Source: Emergomyces orientalis (lineage: Eukaryota; Ascomycota; Eurotiomycetes; Onygenales; Ajellomycetaceae). From it: a stretch of DNA of 64,000 bases. The stretch covers positions 186,001 through 250,000 of the forward strand of contig MOWL01000023.1 in assembly GCA_002110485.1 (NCBI GenBank). Direction: 5' to 3'. A program made the translations under genes and the position numbers. Under the pieces are notes generated by a model that did not search any database, was not told the origin of the DNA, and saw only the letters and a list, made by a program, of their open reading frames with translations. Positions 1 through 14,300 of this stretch are shown piece after piece. Positions within the stretch are counted from its first letter, which is position 1; the number at the start of each line of letters is the position of its first letter.

Positions 1-227
1 GGTGCTGGACTATGCAAGGAACAAAACAGATCCTATTGAAACAACTAAACATCCTATGGTATATTGGTATTCGCTAAAAACATTCCCACAAATAGGAAAT
101 GAAACAAAATCAAAACAAAATTCTCCAACACCATGATAAATCAAACATTTCTAATCCTATCAACATAATATTTCTATTCGAAGGACCGGCACCCCAATGA
201 AGGCGAAAAGGAGATGATGCACTCTAG

Positions 228-2474
228 CTATCTCCTCGAACCCTCCTCGTCATGAACCAGCTTTCTCTCTCCTTCAAGGCCTTGATAGTGACTCTCCCCA
301 GCATACTGCCTCGTCCGCGCATCCCGCACGCTCCGCGATCTAACCACATTGGCAACAGGCTCAACGCTTTTATCTCTAATGTACGATCGACGACCATCCA
401 TACTCAGCCGTTGGATGCTAGCACTCGTCTTCGTCGTTCCAGTTGTAGCTGTGCTGGCGTATGACTGGCGATATGAATCTTTGTTATTGATTTCGCTGCC
501 TGGAGAGGCGATGCTGATAGGTGGTGTTGAGGTGACGCTGCGCATGAGGTCTGCATCGAAGGTGACGCCCACATCCAGAGCTGCGATGAGGGCAGCTTGG
601 AGCATTTTGTTCTGACGTTCGAGGAAGGCGATGCGGGCTTCGCATTGCGGGTGTGCAGGGGTGTCTTGCGAGCGGGGTCGTGTCGATGATGATTGTGGCG
701 ATGAGGTGGTGTGAGTGTTGTTGTTGCTGGCGCTGTTTCTGTTGCTGTAGGTTTTGGTATTGCTGTGATGTGACGGGCTAGGGGTATATGGACGGGGATT
801 ATCCTGGGGAAAGCATTCGCGGAGGGGAGATTGTGATACTGGGGCATTGTTTATGCGGGGGTCAGAGCTGTTTTCTTTGTAAAAAAAGGTGTTTTTGCGG
901 TTCTTGTTAGTTGGACTTGGGTTGGTTCTCAGATGCGAACAAGAGACACAATTTCCACAATCTACCGAAATGCCAGTATGCGCTTCGTCGGACATGGGGG
1001 GTGGTAGTGGGGTAAGGGGGCGAAGGACGCGGGTTATCACGTTTTCTTCTCCTGGGCCGTCAGGTTGGGAGCTGGATGTATGGTGCTCAACATTAGTCGC
1101 AAGACTCTGTTGAGAAATATCGTCCCCTGAACGAGCACTTCTACTCGACCAACTCTTGTTGCTATTGCTTCTGTGTGTACTGCCGCTTGAGCTTGCAGAG
1201 AGGCGTGCGTCAACCTTGTGGACAAGAGCAGCATCTAACGATGTAGTAGACTGTGCCAGACCCGCGAGTTGATTTGCGCCGACCACTATCTTATTAGAGG
1301 GAGATCGCAGTGACGGCACTGGCGGGTCTGCAGGCAATGGAATACTCGGAGGAGAGCCCGGGGTATCGTTCCGACGGATTTTAGGACCAGTAATTGACAT
1401 ATCCGTAGGTTTATCCTCCGCTTTCTTGCAAACTGTTTGTAGTTCCCAACCACGCCGAACTTCTTCTGGTGTGCTGCCTTCCAAAGGAAGCTGTTGTTGG
1501 GTGTCTCTTTTGAATCCCCCGCGGGCAAGGCACATATCACGCATTCGCAATACAAAGACTCGTTCTGCTCGACTCATTTTGTCCAGTGGTTTTGTCGTGT
1601 CCATTTTTGACGGGTCAGATATTCCCAAGTAGCGTAATTTTTTCGACTCAAGAGATCCCCTTGGACTTAAGCGTCTTCCAGCATTACTTTCCATGAATTG
1701 CCGTTCCCCAGGGGCAGTGAGAATAAAATGATCTTGCAATTTTGTTGTTATGGTTTGTTCCGGCGTGCTCTGAGAGTTACCCGTAGTTTGTGGACATGGA
1801 ATAGGGACTGAAGTATGCGCAGCTTTCATATCTGGCGATGTCTCTTGGTGCAGTGGTGAAGCAGCTAATGGTGAGCCTTTCGGCGACTTTCGATGCCCGT
1901 TGCTGCTCGCCATCCCGACATGAATTGGTGTCGAGGTGGCCACCGCATGCAATGGCTGCATTTGCTCCAGTGACGGCATCGAAGCTGCAGAGTGTGAGGC
2001 ATCCGGGAAACGGGCAGGGCGAGGGAATAGGGAAATCAACGACTGGGTATCGGTGGAATTGCGAGGGAGCAGTGGGTAAGCACGACTCTTTGAGTTAGAG
2101 CTCCGACGGCGATGATGCGTGAACGCAGCGAAGATGGATGGAGTTTGGCAAGCTCCTTTGCTGGAATTCCTGGGTGGCAGACACTGGAGGTCGATGTGAG
2201 CCCAGTCGGAGGGCGGGCAAACCCGCGGTTCTTCTGTCTCGTAGCCCGATGCAGTCAGCGTTGGTGTTAAGCCGGGCGAAGTGTCTGGAAGTGGTGGAGC
2301 CGGACTTGTGTTATTTGACGCGGGACGGCAATCGCTAGGCTGGAGCTGTGATAAAGGGGGGCTAACGTTTGATGGGCCCGACTCAGTGGTGTGCCACGTA
2401 GGGGGATGCTGCTGCAATGGACGCTGGTACTGGTAGTGCGTGCCCTCGGGTTTATTATTGTTATTATTATTATT

Positions 2475-2519
<45 letters not shown>

Positions 2520-3530
2520 ATTTTCTTGGAAGCCCTCGCTGCCACCACCACTCCCGCCCAGAGTGCTGTTCTGGCAGACATTTGGAGTGGTGGAGACATG
2601 GCAAACACCGTTAGCCCCAGAGTGTTTCTGTGCTAGAAAGCCCAGGTCCTCAACTAAGGTACTTGAAACCGTTGCAAGAGGAGCAGTAGTGGAGTCTTCA
2701 GCCCTTTCAACACCTTTTTTGATGTCCGTCTGATTGGGATTATCGTGGGTCGTCTCCGGTTGCCAGAAAGCGTCTCCCGATATCCGCGGTTCCTGTGACG
2801 GTGGGCTCACTACCGAGCTCTGCCTGTTGCAGTTATTGCTCTCTGGGACAGTCTTCTCGTGTTCGGGTGGCAGAGACGGCAGCTTGCCTACTCCTGGGTA
2901 TAAAAAGTCACGATCCTCACACTCGATCACTTTGGAATTCTTTCTGTTCCGTGTTCCAGACACCATCCACTTCCGCCGTTGCGGGATGCCAACTTGTTCG
3001 TCGTTATGGGCTGTAGTAATTGGCTGGGATTCGGCATTGTCGCTCCACGCCCTCTTCTTCTTCGTATTTGACATCGAACTCCATATCCTCGATCTAGGTT
3101 TTTCTGCCTGGCGATGATGGTCCTCTTTTGCATCCGCGTTGGTTTTGTGCCGTACATTGGGCTTGCTGTCGTCAAGCAGTCGCAGTCGCTTGCGGCCCGA
3201 TGCCACCAATTTCACCACAATCTGATACGGGGCTGAACGATGCATTGGCTCATGTTGGCCATCAAGAAACTTCATTACATCGAGGGCATTCGCGCAATTG
3301 GCTTGCGTGCTTACTGCCGTCGATGGTCGTGGGCCGTGTTTGCTCAGTTCCTCATAGTTAATATTCCTGCCAGCATCGTGGATAGGCCCCATCTGGCTTA
3401 CGGGCTGTATATCAGGCGGAGACATTGATGTGCTCTTGACCACCGCTAATACCTCGTCGCTTGACCGCCCCATCGGCACAGTAGGACTGGGTGCACCCGG
3501 TCTTGAGAGACTGCCGTCTGGACACTGCAT
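228..3530 (-). CDS. Large low-complexity hypothetical protein (1100 aa)
   Basis: One uninterrupted frame from an ATG at 3530 to TAG at 228-230. I do not recognise a catalytic domain. The protein is rich in Ser, Pro, Thr, Asn and basic residues and looks mostly disordered. It carries a run of 23 Asn near the middle. Near residue 970 a short segment beginning CEARIAFLERQNKMLQAALI looks like a coiled-coil, the most structured part visible. A basic stretch (RKRLRLLDD, then SNTKKKRAWS) lies in the first 160 residues and could act as a nuclear localisation signal, which is inference. Sustained coding over 3.3 kb without stops supports a real gene. Function unknown; it may be a regulatory or scaffold protein. 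Small upstream or downstream exons cannot be excluded. Confidence 0.75.
2454..2522 (-). repeat. Trinucleotide repeat coding for 23 consecutive Asn
   Basis: On the minus strand AAC and AAT codons alternate in blocks for 69 bases inside the 1100-aa gene, giving 23 Asn in a row. The AAC block is nearly pure, so it is prone to length change by slippage. Confidence 0.95.
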
Positions 3531-6500
3531 TTTATGCGAGCTGCAAGCCAGACAAACGTCTATGGAGACAACTGCTGTTGAATGGGATTTTCTAGGTTAT
3601 GCTTGTCATACAAAATCAGTTGGACGATATCTCTATTTACTAAGCCGTCAGTTGCTTCCATGCTCTCTAAATATCGGATAGCGCGTACAACGGGGAACAG
3701 GACGAAAAACTGCCTGTACTATGCATGTATACATCATACGCTGTGGGATATTCCTACACGAGCGGAATCCTGCATTTGAACACCATTCTTTCGTTGGCGT
3801 TTAAAAAAAACCTGACTGAAATAAGAGAACATACCACAAGTTACAGAAGTGGAACGACGTTAGGATATAGGCGAAATGACAAGTATAGAGAGCGTTTTCG
3901 TACTTCAAATACGCAACATGGAATATTGATGTGAAAGGATATAGGAGACGGCCAGCATCAGGGGAAAGTAAGCCCGTTATCTGTCCCAACTCTCCGCATT
4001 CGGTTTGAAAATCATTAAATGAAAGCACACCTGGCGCTGTGAAAAGGAATGGGGGAAATAAAATTCACAGAGCAAAACAAAAGTCCTTCTCAGAAATCCG
4101 GCCAGGTGAAATATAAATACAAATATATTTGTGGTAGAGCTCATTGGTCTTGCGGGGATTTCTGGAGGAATATATGCGCTTGACCAAAGGCCTAATCAAC
4201 AGCTCCCCACGATGGCTTTATCTTCCTCCACACCTTAAGCAAGCCCAATTCCAAAGCAGGGATGAGGCAAAGGAAAAGGCTACCAGGAAAGAAAAAAAAA
4301 TGAAATCTATCAACTCGATAAGCACAAACATTGGCAAATAGTGCGTCAAAATCCAGCATCTGCAAGTCAAAGTCAGTAAATCCTTGACAATCTACTTCCG
4401 ATCTGCTTTTGATGATCTTCCGCTCGCACCGTTTAGCCAACCCCAATCCCCGCATTAGAGCCGCTTTGTTACGCAGATATTCTACGAACTGCTGCAAGAC
4501 CTGACGCCTATTCAGCGTAAAAAGTTACAGTCGTGACCCAGAGAGCTGGTTCCAGACCAAGCAAAAGAAAGCTAAGGAGACGATCCACTTATGGCCCCTG
4601 CAACGAAACGACCAAAGCGCAAATCTCTTCCATCGATGCTGCTAAGAAAACCAATACCAGGCTTGAGCGACAAGAAAAGCTTCACCAGCCGTTGGTTGCC
4701 TGTCTTGTGGCTTGGTGTCGTCAACCAACTTTACTGCAGACTACAATCCACGAAAGCAAGAGCTTTTGAGCTGTAAAAAAGTAATATAGCGCTAGCCGAT
4801 GCTCTTTATCAAGGCACGAACCGAACAGAACCGGGCAAGATAAAATAAAATAAATTGAGCTATTGGAACATGGGAATAAAATACCATTTAAATATTTTAA
4901 AATCAAGGATGATGAGAATATATCAAGAAAAAAACTCATCCCTCACATTTTAACAGGATGATTTCCCACCTCATCAGCAACTATCAATAGGATTTTCACT
5001 TGTCAAGTGCAGTTAAGTGCTCGCTGTTCCATCCAATCAGAATATTCGGACGGCCTGTGGGAAGGAACTGGCAGTGCTACAGGTGCATTTGGCCAAAGGA
5101 ATGGACAAAAGAATAGGAAAAGAAAGGAAAGGCTTGGTCATCAAGATACGGACCAACGAGAAAAAAGAAGAAATCGATTGAACAACCTACTGGCCCATCT
5201 CACTGCATGTACAGCTCGTATGCAGATGCGCCTTTTGCTTTCGTCTGTGTTGGCCTAGGTGGATCCTGCTGTGTGAGCGTGCATCTCAGGGTTGTGACTT
5301 CAACCTGCGGGTTTCAATTCGATCAGGGTAAATACAATTTGCGGTGTACATATGGGTTTACCGGTCTTTTCTCTACCTGTCGATTGAATGGATGATGGTG
5401 TAAAACAGCCAACTGCACGCTAATCAAACGCATCTGAGGTCAATGGCTCCAAATGGGCGATGGATGAGCATCTATTCATGAAATTTTTTTATGTTATTTT
5501 ATTTTATTTTTAAGAAGAACTGCAGGGTTAATGTGTGGTGAACACCCCGTCGATCAATCCGGCAAGAAAGGTATGGAACTCCCACAAACCACTCCGTCAA
5601 AGCCCAGTCCGGTATATTGCCTTTTAAGCCTGAAAATTCCACGACCACCAAAGTAGAATACACATGAACGTACAAATTTATACTGGTGCCTACAGATAAA
5701 CACTTCCTGAAAATATCATATACAGATCAACTGCATTATACAGGTATTGGTGATTGTCCACGGACTTTGAATATTCCCCGCGGGGCTTCTTTCATCCTGC
5801 ACGTCTTTGTTGCAGTCAACCCTTTTCTTGCAAACGGAACGCGCACTCCTTAAGCTTCATAGGCCGCCTTCAGGAAGTCACTGCACAATGAAGACTCAGC
5901 GGGTTGGCGGGCTGGAGACCTTCCCCAGACCCCGATCTTGAGCCCGAACCCAAATATGGGTGCTCCCCGATATCGTCCAAAGTTCAACTGCACAGTATAT
6001 TCATTCACGACGGAAAGATCTTCTGCATAGTTAAATCGAGCACGCCGATTGATCAAGCATTCGGGAAGGGGATGGAGACCTTGTCAACCAGCCAGTATCA
6101 AGCGGTGCGAACAAAGATAGTCGTTAGCAGCTTCCTATCGCAGGCGCGGAGATTCTAGCCTCCCACTCAACCGGTTCATTAACAAGTTGATATCCCGCTG
6201 CATAGAAACAATGCATAAATTGCTGCCGAAAAACTAACGAGGTAACGGCGGTCTACTATATTTTGTAGTTAATTAGTTGATAATGCCTCGTTCGCTTCTT
6301 GTTGGGTGAGAAGGGGCCTTTCCTCATCCCTGCCACTCATCTGATTTCTGGCTACTCTGTAGAGTTTTTTCATTCGATTCATCAAAGTACGAATATGATT
6401 TAAAATACAGCGAACAGATAAGAATGCCACTTGCATCTCCATATAAAGTACGATGACAAGTTTCACAGTCAGTAATCTAACCTGACATAATTTCCACCGG

Positions 6501-8368
6501 CGTAACCATTGCCGCCCTGGACAGGCCAATGTTTACTTTCTTCCCGCCCATTAGAAGAAGCAGGAGAACGGCTACATCCTCCACCCTCACATTGTACCGG
6601 ACCGACAATTTAATTATAAACAGAACTAAACAAATAATTAAGCCAACTATTGATATCTCTCTCTGCCTCAGCTGTCTCACACTATTGGAACCTCGCCCCT
6701 TTCTTTCTTTCTCTCTTTACTTTCCCATTCCCCTTCCACTGACCGACTTGGTCATTTTTGATACGTTAGTCACAAACAGATCATTGAAGAGACGAGCACG
6801 AGGAAATAAAAGCTCCCCTGCCTCTGATCCATCAATACGCAGCGCAATGTATGTGTGATAAAAAATGGAATAAATCTATTGGCTTCCAGCATCGGTGATC
6901 CGTCCTACATGTACAGTACATTTCGATGCAGAGGCCAAATTGTAGGCAAACACCTTTCTCCCTTTCTCATGTACCCCCGCCTATGGTGGAAAAATATACC
7001 CCATTCTCTACTAGTCAAGAATTCAATTATAGATACGTGGGGGGGGATGGAGGATGTCATTTTTGTGGTCTTCCGTAGCGATGAACTTGTTCACGGACAA
7101 AGACAACACGAGAAGATACGACATGTCCCGTGCTAGAACCCATGTTATTGTAACACAGGCATAGAGAGACTGCCATAGCAGATTCGACGGATATCCACAT
7201 GTAGAGGCGGTTATCCGCAAGCTCGTGCTCTGTTAATGACGTGGTATTCTATCGATTCATACATCAAACACAACTCTCCCTCCCTACACAGATAAAAAGA
7301 TAAGATATGTAGGCGTAGGTGTAGCATAGACCTGCATAATCACACATATTGCAGCTAGCCATGTGATTCATCAAGTTCATGTTCTGGTACGTGTTTGTGC
7401 TCTTGAGTATGAACATTGAATGAACCTTGTGTTCATTCACTTCCCGGTTGAGCCGCCGTCAAGGCAGGGTGTCCCTGGTGTGAGTAATCGGGTATATCAA
7501 CTGTCCGCACGCGACTTGATATCTACAACGTGAGGCCGATTTTCCCGTATTTCGCAGAGAGTGAAACAACCTTGGGCAGAGTAGTAATATTATGCATATC
7601 TAACTCATAATCATCTGCATACATTGTAAAACACACGTGCCTGTTCAAAAGGGGCACTACAGTCGCGGTGGCAGATGTGATAACCTAGGAGCTTAAAAAT
7701 ATCAGCATCGGTATCAAAGCAACAGAAAGTAGCATAATAGAGTGCAATTCTTCTAAAAAAACATATCCGACTTACTCAAATGTTCCACTCTTTTAATGAA
7801 CGCACAACAAAAATGTCTAAATTTTTATAAAGATATCAAACATTCCGTGTAATAACTCTGTCAGAACAGATAACTATTCTGTAATCAAATGATGAATAAA
7901 TGTGGCGCACTTGATATAGATATGTGGCGGCTGCGCAAAAACGTGGAAAGAAAAAAATTATGATAAAAAACCAAACATTGAAACATAACATGATTTACCA
8001 ACGCCGCCGGATGCTTTATTTATCTAGCTTCTTTGCTTTGCTCGCTCTGTTTCTTTTCCTTAATCATGCCGCATTCGAGAAAGAAATAAGTGAAGGAAAA
8101 CAAAAATTTAAAAGGCCAAAAAAAAAAGAAAGAAGAAAAATATTGCTTAAGTGACGTAAAATATAACAGGCAAGGCAAACGTAATAAAAATTAACCCCAA
8201 ACGCCACGGTTCAAAACAAATATTAAATATGATGTCTATTCGCTGCAATGCACAAGTAAGTGAGAGCAAACGTGAAGCTCAGAGGCAGTTATTCAAACGA
8301 GGGGGTAAAAAAGGATATATACAATGTCGTAGGAGAAAGAAAGGAGCACGAAACAAAAAGAACAACTT
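3531..8368. other. Intergenic, 4.8 kb, no supported gene
   Basis: This stretch separates the start of the disordered-protein gene from the 3' end of SEN1. It is AT-rich with many short open frames but none has plausible coding continuity, splice structure or a recognisable domain. It should hold the promoter and 5' leader of the 1100-aa gene at its left end and the SEN1 3' UTR at its right end. Confidence 0.6.
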
Positions 8369-11300
8369 CTATCTTCTTTTCGGTTGAATAAATATACTCG
8401 CTGGCTTCTTCTTTCGCATAGGTGGTGGACCTCTGCCTTCGACCTTTGGACGCGGAGGTGCATTATTAGGATGTGAAGACGGAGGCGGTGGGCCGGTCTG
8501 TCGGGTTATGCTGTTAGTACTCTACTGTTTCTATTCAGGAGGAGAGGATGCGGGAGAGGACTGGGAAGAAAAATTTGGCACAACTTACATTTGCTGTCTG
8601 TTTCTCTGGCCCGGCCCCGGAACCAGGATGGGGTTTTGGTTGGGCTTTCGAGTCTATTGGTTGATGTCCCTGCCCGGATTTCGATGGTATTACCAGGTCC
8701 TTTCCAAAAATTAATAGGTTAGTAAAATATGCACTGGATTTCGTCATCGACAATGATTCAAGCAAGGACTTACACTGGTGGGAGGGGCAACGATGTGAGG
8801 GTCTAATTTCTTCCCCCGCGGGCCTTTTGGAGCATTCATAGGTGCGCCAAACTGAGCGTTAAACTGTGGATTGGGTTTTCGAACTTTCAAATTTGTGGGC
8901 GGATTAGGAGGATCTGGCTCTATCCTTTTCCGCTTACCAGAACTTCCCTGGTCAGCATTCGACAAGTCTCGTTTTTGATGAGGTGTTACTGTGGATGATA
9001 GTGCATTCGAGGCACTTTTTGACGGGACTTGAATATGTGGCACCTTCGGATCGTGGTCTCCAAGCTGTCTTTTCCGCTGCCTGTCGAGATTGGCTTTTTG
9101 AATTTGTGCATGGTGGTGTTCGTCGCGGGCGATTTTATCCTTCTCCCGTTTGGGGAGGACGACGGTTGACTTGCACGTGCGGGCGGAATGCTCAAAGCCA
9201 CCACACTGGAGACAGCGCTGTGCTTTGCAATCTCTCTTGGAGTGCGACACCTCTCCGCATCGCCAGCAGGTGCCGTGGCTGGCTATTTTTGCCTCCATGT
9301 TATCACAGTTTGTCGCCATGTGTTCGTAGCTCCCGCAGAATCCACACATGGCTAATTCGTTCAGGCCGAACTTTCCTCCCGAAGGTCCATTGGGGCCAGT
9401 CGAAGGCGCCAGTTTTGGGCTGTGGCCTGGCGTATCTCTGGAGGAGGTAGGGTGGGTGTCGGGGATACTGGAAAGACGGCCTGTTGAAAGAGCAGAGGAA
9501 GGACGGCTGCTTCCATTCCCACCCGGAGTTATAGATCCGGGTCTCGATGGCGTTGAGCTCTTCGCGCTCGCCGGAGCGTCAACCATCTCCACATCTTTAA
9601 GTTCCATATCCAAGCTGATTTGCGGCTTCTGCAGGAGTTCCAGGGCATCTCCCTGTGTGTACAAGTTTCTCGACTGAGCGTCGGTAATCAGCCCGTTCCA
9701 GAATTCGCCTTGGACAAGTGACTGCGAATTTCCAAGCACCCAAAGCGATGATTTCGCACGAGTCAACCCAACGTTCATCCGGCGAATATCAGCCAAGAAA
9801 CCAATGCCACGATTAGATGCTCGCACGCAAGAGAAGATAATAACTTCACACTCTCGTCCCTGGAATGCATCTGTGGTATTAAACTCGACCGTGGTGAAAA
9901 TTGAATTCCCGTACTTGTTTGCAAACTGGTTTTTCATTTCCCTAAGTTGACCTTTGTAGGGAGTGATAATTCCAATCCTGCCAGTAAAATCATAGGTCCT
10001 ATAATCGGTAATCAACCGCTCGTAGAGCTTCATCGCCACGCGGAGTTCTGCTACGTTGACCAACGAGTGGCCTTTTGGAGCACTTGCCTGCAGGCCTTGA
10101 ACGTCGAAAAACCGGTAAGGGCCGAGAAGCTCACTACTATGCCATGGTCTAGCTCGTAGTTTGGCCATACCCGGCCCATCTTGAAGCCGACCGTCATAAA
10201 ATGCAGCGCTTGGGAAACAGCTGATTTCTGGGTGCATTCGGTACTGGGTATCGAGAAGATGAACATCTTTCGGGTGATTGGCTTGCATTCTGACGAACAA
10301 ACTTTGTTCATACTGGAAGCGTGACGCAACTTTTGACAGGACAGTGGGCGGCAATTGTTTAGGGTCACCGACAAGGATACATTTGGAACAACCATACTTC
10401 AGGGGGATAAGGGCGCTTAGCTCAATAGACTGCGCTGCTTCGTCGATAACGACTGTTTCAAACTCAATGCTAAGCGACTGGAACATTTCGTGACCGCTTC
10501 CGCTCAACGTTGCACATATCACATGTGCGCCATCAATGATCTCCTGTTGAACCTTTTTTCTCGCAAGATCAGCATTCCGGGCTGCGGCCTGGTTACTATC
10601 CCTAGCATTGTCAATAGCCTGACTAAGCTGTGCCTTCTTCCGTTTCAACAGATCGAATTCCCGCTCCAACTCCGGCGGAACGTGTTGGCCCTTAGCACGA
10701 CACTGATCAAGTCTTTCACGAGCTTCATTAAACTGAGTACAAGCATCCTTGTGTTCCGAATAGTAGGTTTGTAGGTCCTTCTCATTGCCGCTTTTACGAC
10801 CATTTTGTCCGAGCTTTGCATTCACGAGTTCATCCAAAGTTACATCAATGACATTCGAATTTATCGCATCGCTTCGACCGAGCCGGACAACGGAAATATT
10901 TTGTTTTTCTCCACTCGACGTGATGACTCCCTCCTTGAATCTCATGACCAACTCATCAACAGCTGCATTGCTCGGTGCACAGACAAGTAATTTCCTAGAT
11001 CGTGTAGCTCGTGTAGCTGGCTTGAATTCGGCCGACGAGCCAGGTCGAGCAATCTTTTGCTCAGCCAAGGCAGGGGTCAAGATGGCACCTACCAAGGCGA
11101 CGATGGTTTTCGTTTTGCCCGAACCAGGAGGGCTAGAAATAATAATTAGTGTTAACATAATTAACAAGGGAAAATGGAATATTTCACGCATACCCCTGAA
11201 TTAATGTGAACGCGTCATTATCCATAGCCGACCTGACAGCTTTCGCCTGTGCAGGGTTGACTTTATAGGTGTCGATGATGGGTTTCAGGGACTCTGGTGT

Positions 11301-14300
11301 ATAGTTAAGTATGGGTGACGGCTTTGCTCTGATGATTTCCTCGCTTAAATCGTAGTACTTCAGTGCCATCAAAGCTCCATATTCTCGTTCCACGGGAGTC
11401 AAAGATGTGACCCGTACACCAAACAGTGAAGTTCCCGGTAAAATGGAGTTAACGAGTGGGTTTGAAGGATTTATGCGATAGGAAATTTCCATCATCCCTT
11501 TCTTCTTACTCGACCGGAAAATCCTTGCAAGACAATGTGGAGCCTTGTTATCAGAGCTAGGATTACCCGACTTCGATAACAGCACTAAATCCGACTCTCC
11601 CAACCCTAAATCCTTAGCCTCCGCAGGTTGCATGAAGGTAACAACCTCAACAAAAGCATCCACAGACATGCGGTTTGAAACCTTAATTTCGAAGGGCTTG
11701 AAAGAACCTTCTTCTTTCGCTGACTGAAAGCTTTGCCATGCTTCTAATATCAACAAGGGCTCAAAAGTTTTTTGGTAATCCGCCGCATCGGAAAACGTAT
11801 TTGAAACGAGACTATAATCTGTACGACCCGAATTAGGAGGAAGGTCACCGTTCGCGAAGAATTCCCAGCTCAGTAAGGTCCTATGTAGCTGTGAGAGATC
11901 TGGTGAAAGTCTCGCTCGCATATCCTTAGCAGACCGCACAAGTTTGACTTTCTTAACAGGGCCGCGTTGGTTCAGTAACTTCCTCCTGCTTTCTTCATAT
12001 GCTTTGACGGCGTCAGGCTTAGACCTGGCCTTCCGTCCAAGAGTATCTCCTTCCTCCTCTTCTTCGCTGTCGGCATCCGAATCTGAGTCAGATACCATCA
12101 TACTCTCAACTGGTCCATGTTCGTCAATATTAACATTAATTCCTTGTAAACCAGATCCTTGGTTGGCAGTTTGAGATGGTATCTTCTTTTTCAATCGAGC
12201 CAGCTCAGCCATATCACGCCGCCTCTTCTCTTCCTTCTCCCGCTCACGTTTCTCGCGGAAGGAAAGGACATTTGTGACCGGTTTTACTGGCCGTGGCACA
12301 CGTTTTGACAGAGGAAGGGCAGGCTTCTCAGGACGTTTTTGAGCAGCGATACGGGCCTTATTGAGCTCAACAGATCCCGAGAGTTGCATAAGTACCTCGT
12401 CTGGTATGTCGTCATCGAATTCATCCTCATCACTTCCAGAAATCCTGGAAGGACTTGAGACACTCGTAAGATCGATGGGTTTTGCATATGAAGTTATGGC
12501 ACTCTGTCTCTTTTTCTTGGGAATTGGGGTAGGCTGCACCGTTACGAATGGCTTCTTATAGTACGATTCTAAAGCTCTCACAAGCTCAGCCTTTTCCTGG
12601 GCAGTTATGATGGTTTTGATCGAGGATGTTCGCCCCACATCTTCAATATACTTCAAAGTGTCTGCAGCCAGGGTTACGTCTAATTCTCCCATGCGGCGGA
12701 GAAGCTTCGCAACAAGGCCCACTAAAGTGGTCGCTAGATAATCATCCTTCAGACGAAGCCATCTGACCATCGAGTCCATTGTCGCAGCTGGGGCTTTGAC
12801 CAGGTTTTCCTTCGCTGATTTGGACTCTGAAGGATCAAAGTCGGAAATACTGCTGGCGAAGATGGTGAATTGGTTGAAAAGAAGGTCCGCGAACTGGATA
12901 GTATCGCGGCAGAATTCTAGCATAACCATCCTATCATTTCCCATCATATGCCATGTCTCCGTTTGTTGGAATATAGTTGTGAGAGCTTGCCACTGATACT
13001 CCCATAACCTTTGAAGGGAAAGGGTTTCCACTCGATCAACCAGTTTTCGGGTTCTAAGAATGCCCGTTTCAGAGTCGCAAAGCACATCTATAATGTCAGT
13101 CCCAGTTTTAAGCATTCGAGGCGCGGACGCAAAAGTTTTCATGTTAGATATTCGTCGGAACGAGAAACTGAACCCGTACATCGTAGTCGCGCAGAAGGAT
13201 TGTAAAAGGTGAGATATTGCTTCTTTGCGACCAGACTGGCCACTGATAGTCTTGATAAGATCCACCGCAGCTTGGTAGGTATTTATATCGGCAGAGAAAA
13301 GGGCCGATATCAACGAGCCATTCGTGTCGTGGCTCTTAAATAAACTATCCAAATGTTCCGGCTTGAAATCAGCTAGCCTTTCAAGGATCTGACAAGCAAG
13401 ATGTGTTAAGTGTCCGTAGATTACGTTGAAATGCGTTTTCTCTTTACTATTTTCGCCTTTGGTTGAAAATTTTTCCAATCCAACAAGAGGTAAAATACCC
13501 ATGAGAGCCGCATTTGACAGCCCAAGGTTATCCTCATCAAGGTGCTGGACAACCGCATCCCAAATCTTAGCGGAGTATGTGCTCACGCCATGCGCCATGG
13601 GTTTCCGACGAAGGATCACCTCGTAGTCAGACTTCAGGGACTGACATTCTAGAGCAAGGGCGTTTCGAATGACATCTACGCATAATCCGGCAATAATCTT
13701 TTTGCTTCCTTCGATTGGAAAGTCTGTAGGTTCCATGAAATGGTTGATATTATCGCTTGTGACTTCAAGAGTATCGGACAGAACGACCCGGGCAACGGAA
13801 CCTCTCGTTGACTCGTTATCCGTGAAGGTCCGCAAAGTAGAAAGGAGAATGGAAAGTCCGATTCGATAGCAAGTATACCTCGAAATAGCAGGAAAGCGGG
13901 AGTCCTGTAGCCTGGTAAGAAGCTGGAAAACAAGTACCCTGCATGCTTGAGGCTGATGTGCTCCTTTGAGTGAAGCCATGAACGGCTCGATCCACGACAA
14001 CATATCCCTCAAAGATGAAATCTTCTCAAAAGCATCGTTGTCGCGCGGCTCAAGTAAAAAGGCATCGAACTGGGGGTTATAAAAGATTTGTTCAATAATA
14101 GCTTGCGGCGAAATGGTCTGCATGGCATCCCAAAAGTCTCCTGGTGCTTTCTCGAGGAAAATCTGAATGGTATTTAACAGTGAGCGTAAACCTGGAGTCG
14201 GAACAGCAAGGTGATCAACTGATAATCGACAGGGATCAATTTCCAAAGCTCTAAGGTTGTGAGTGATTTGTTCTTTATCTAACCGATTTACGATAGCATG

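Noticed and set aside
2391..2733. Poly-Val, poly-Cys and poly-Leu frames over the GTT repeat
   Set aside because: They are shadows of the Asn-coding repeat on the other strand.
4478..4660. Homeobox-like string WFQTKQKKAKE on the plus strand
   Set aside because: Too short, preceded by a stop, and the rest of a homeodomain is absent.
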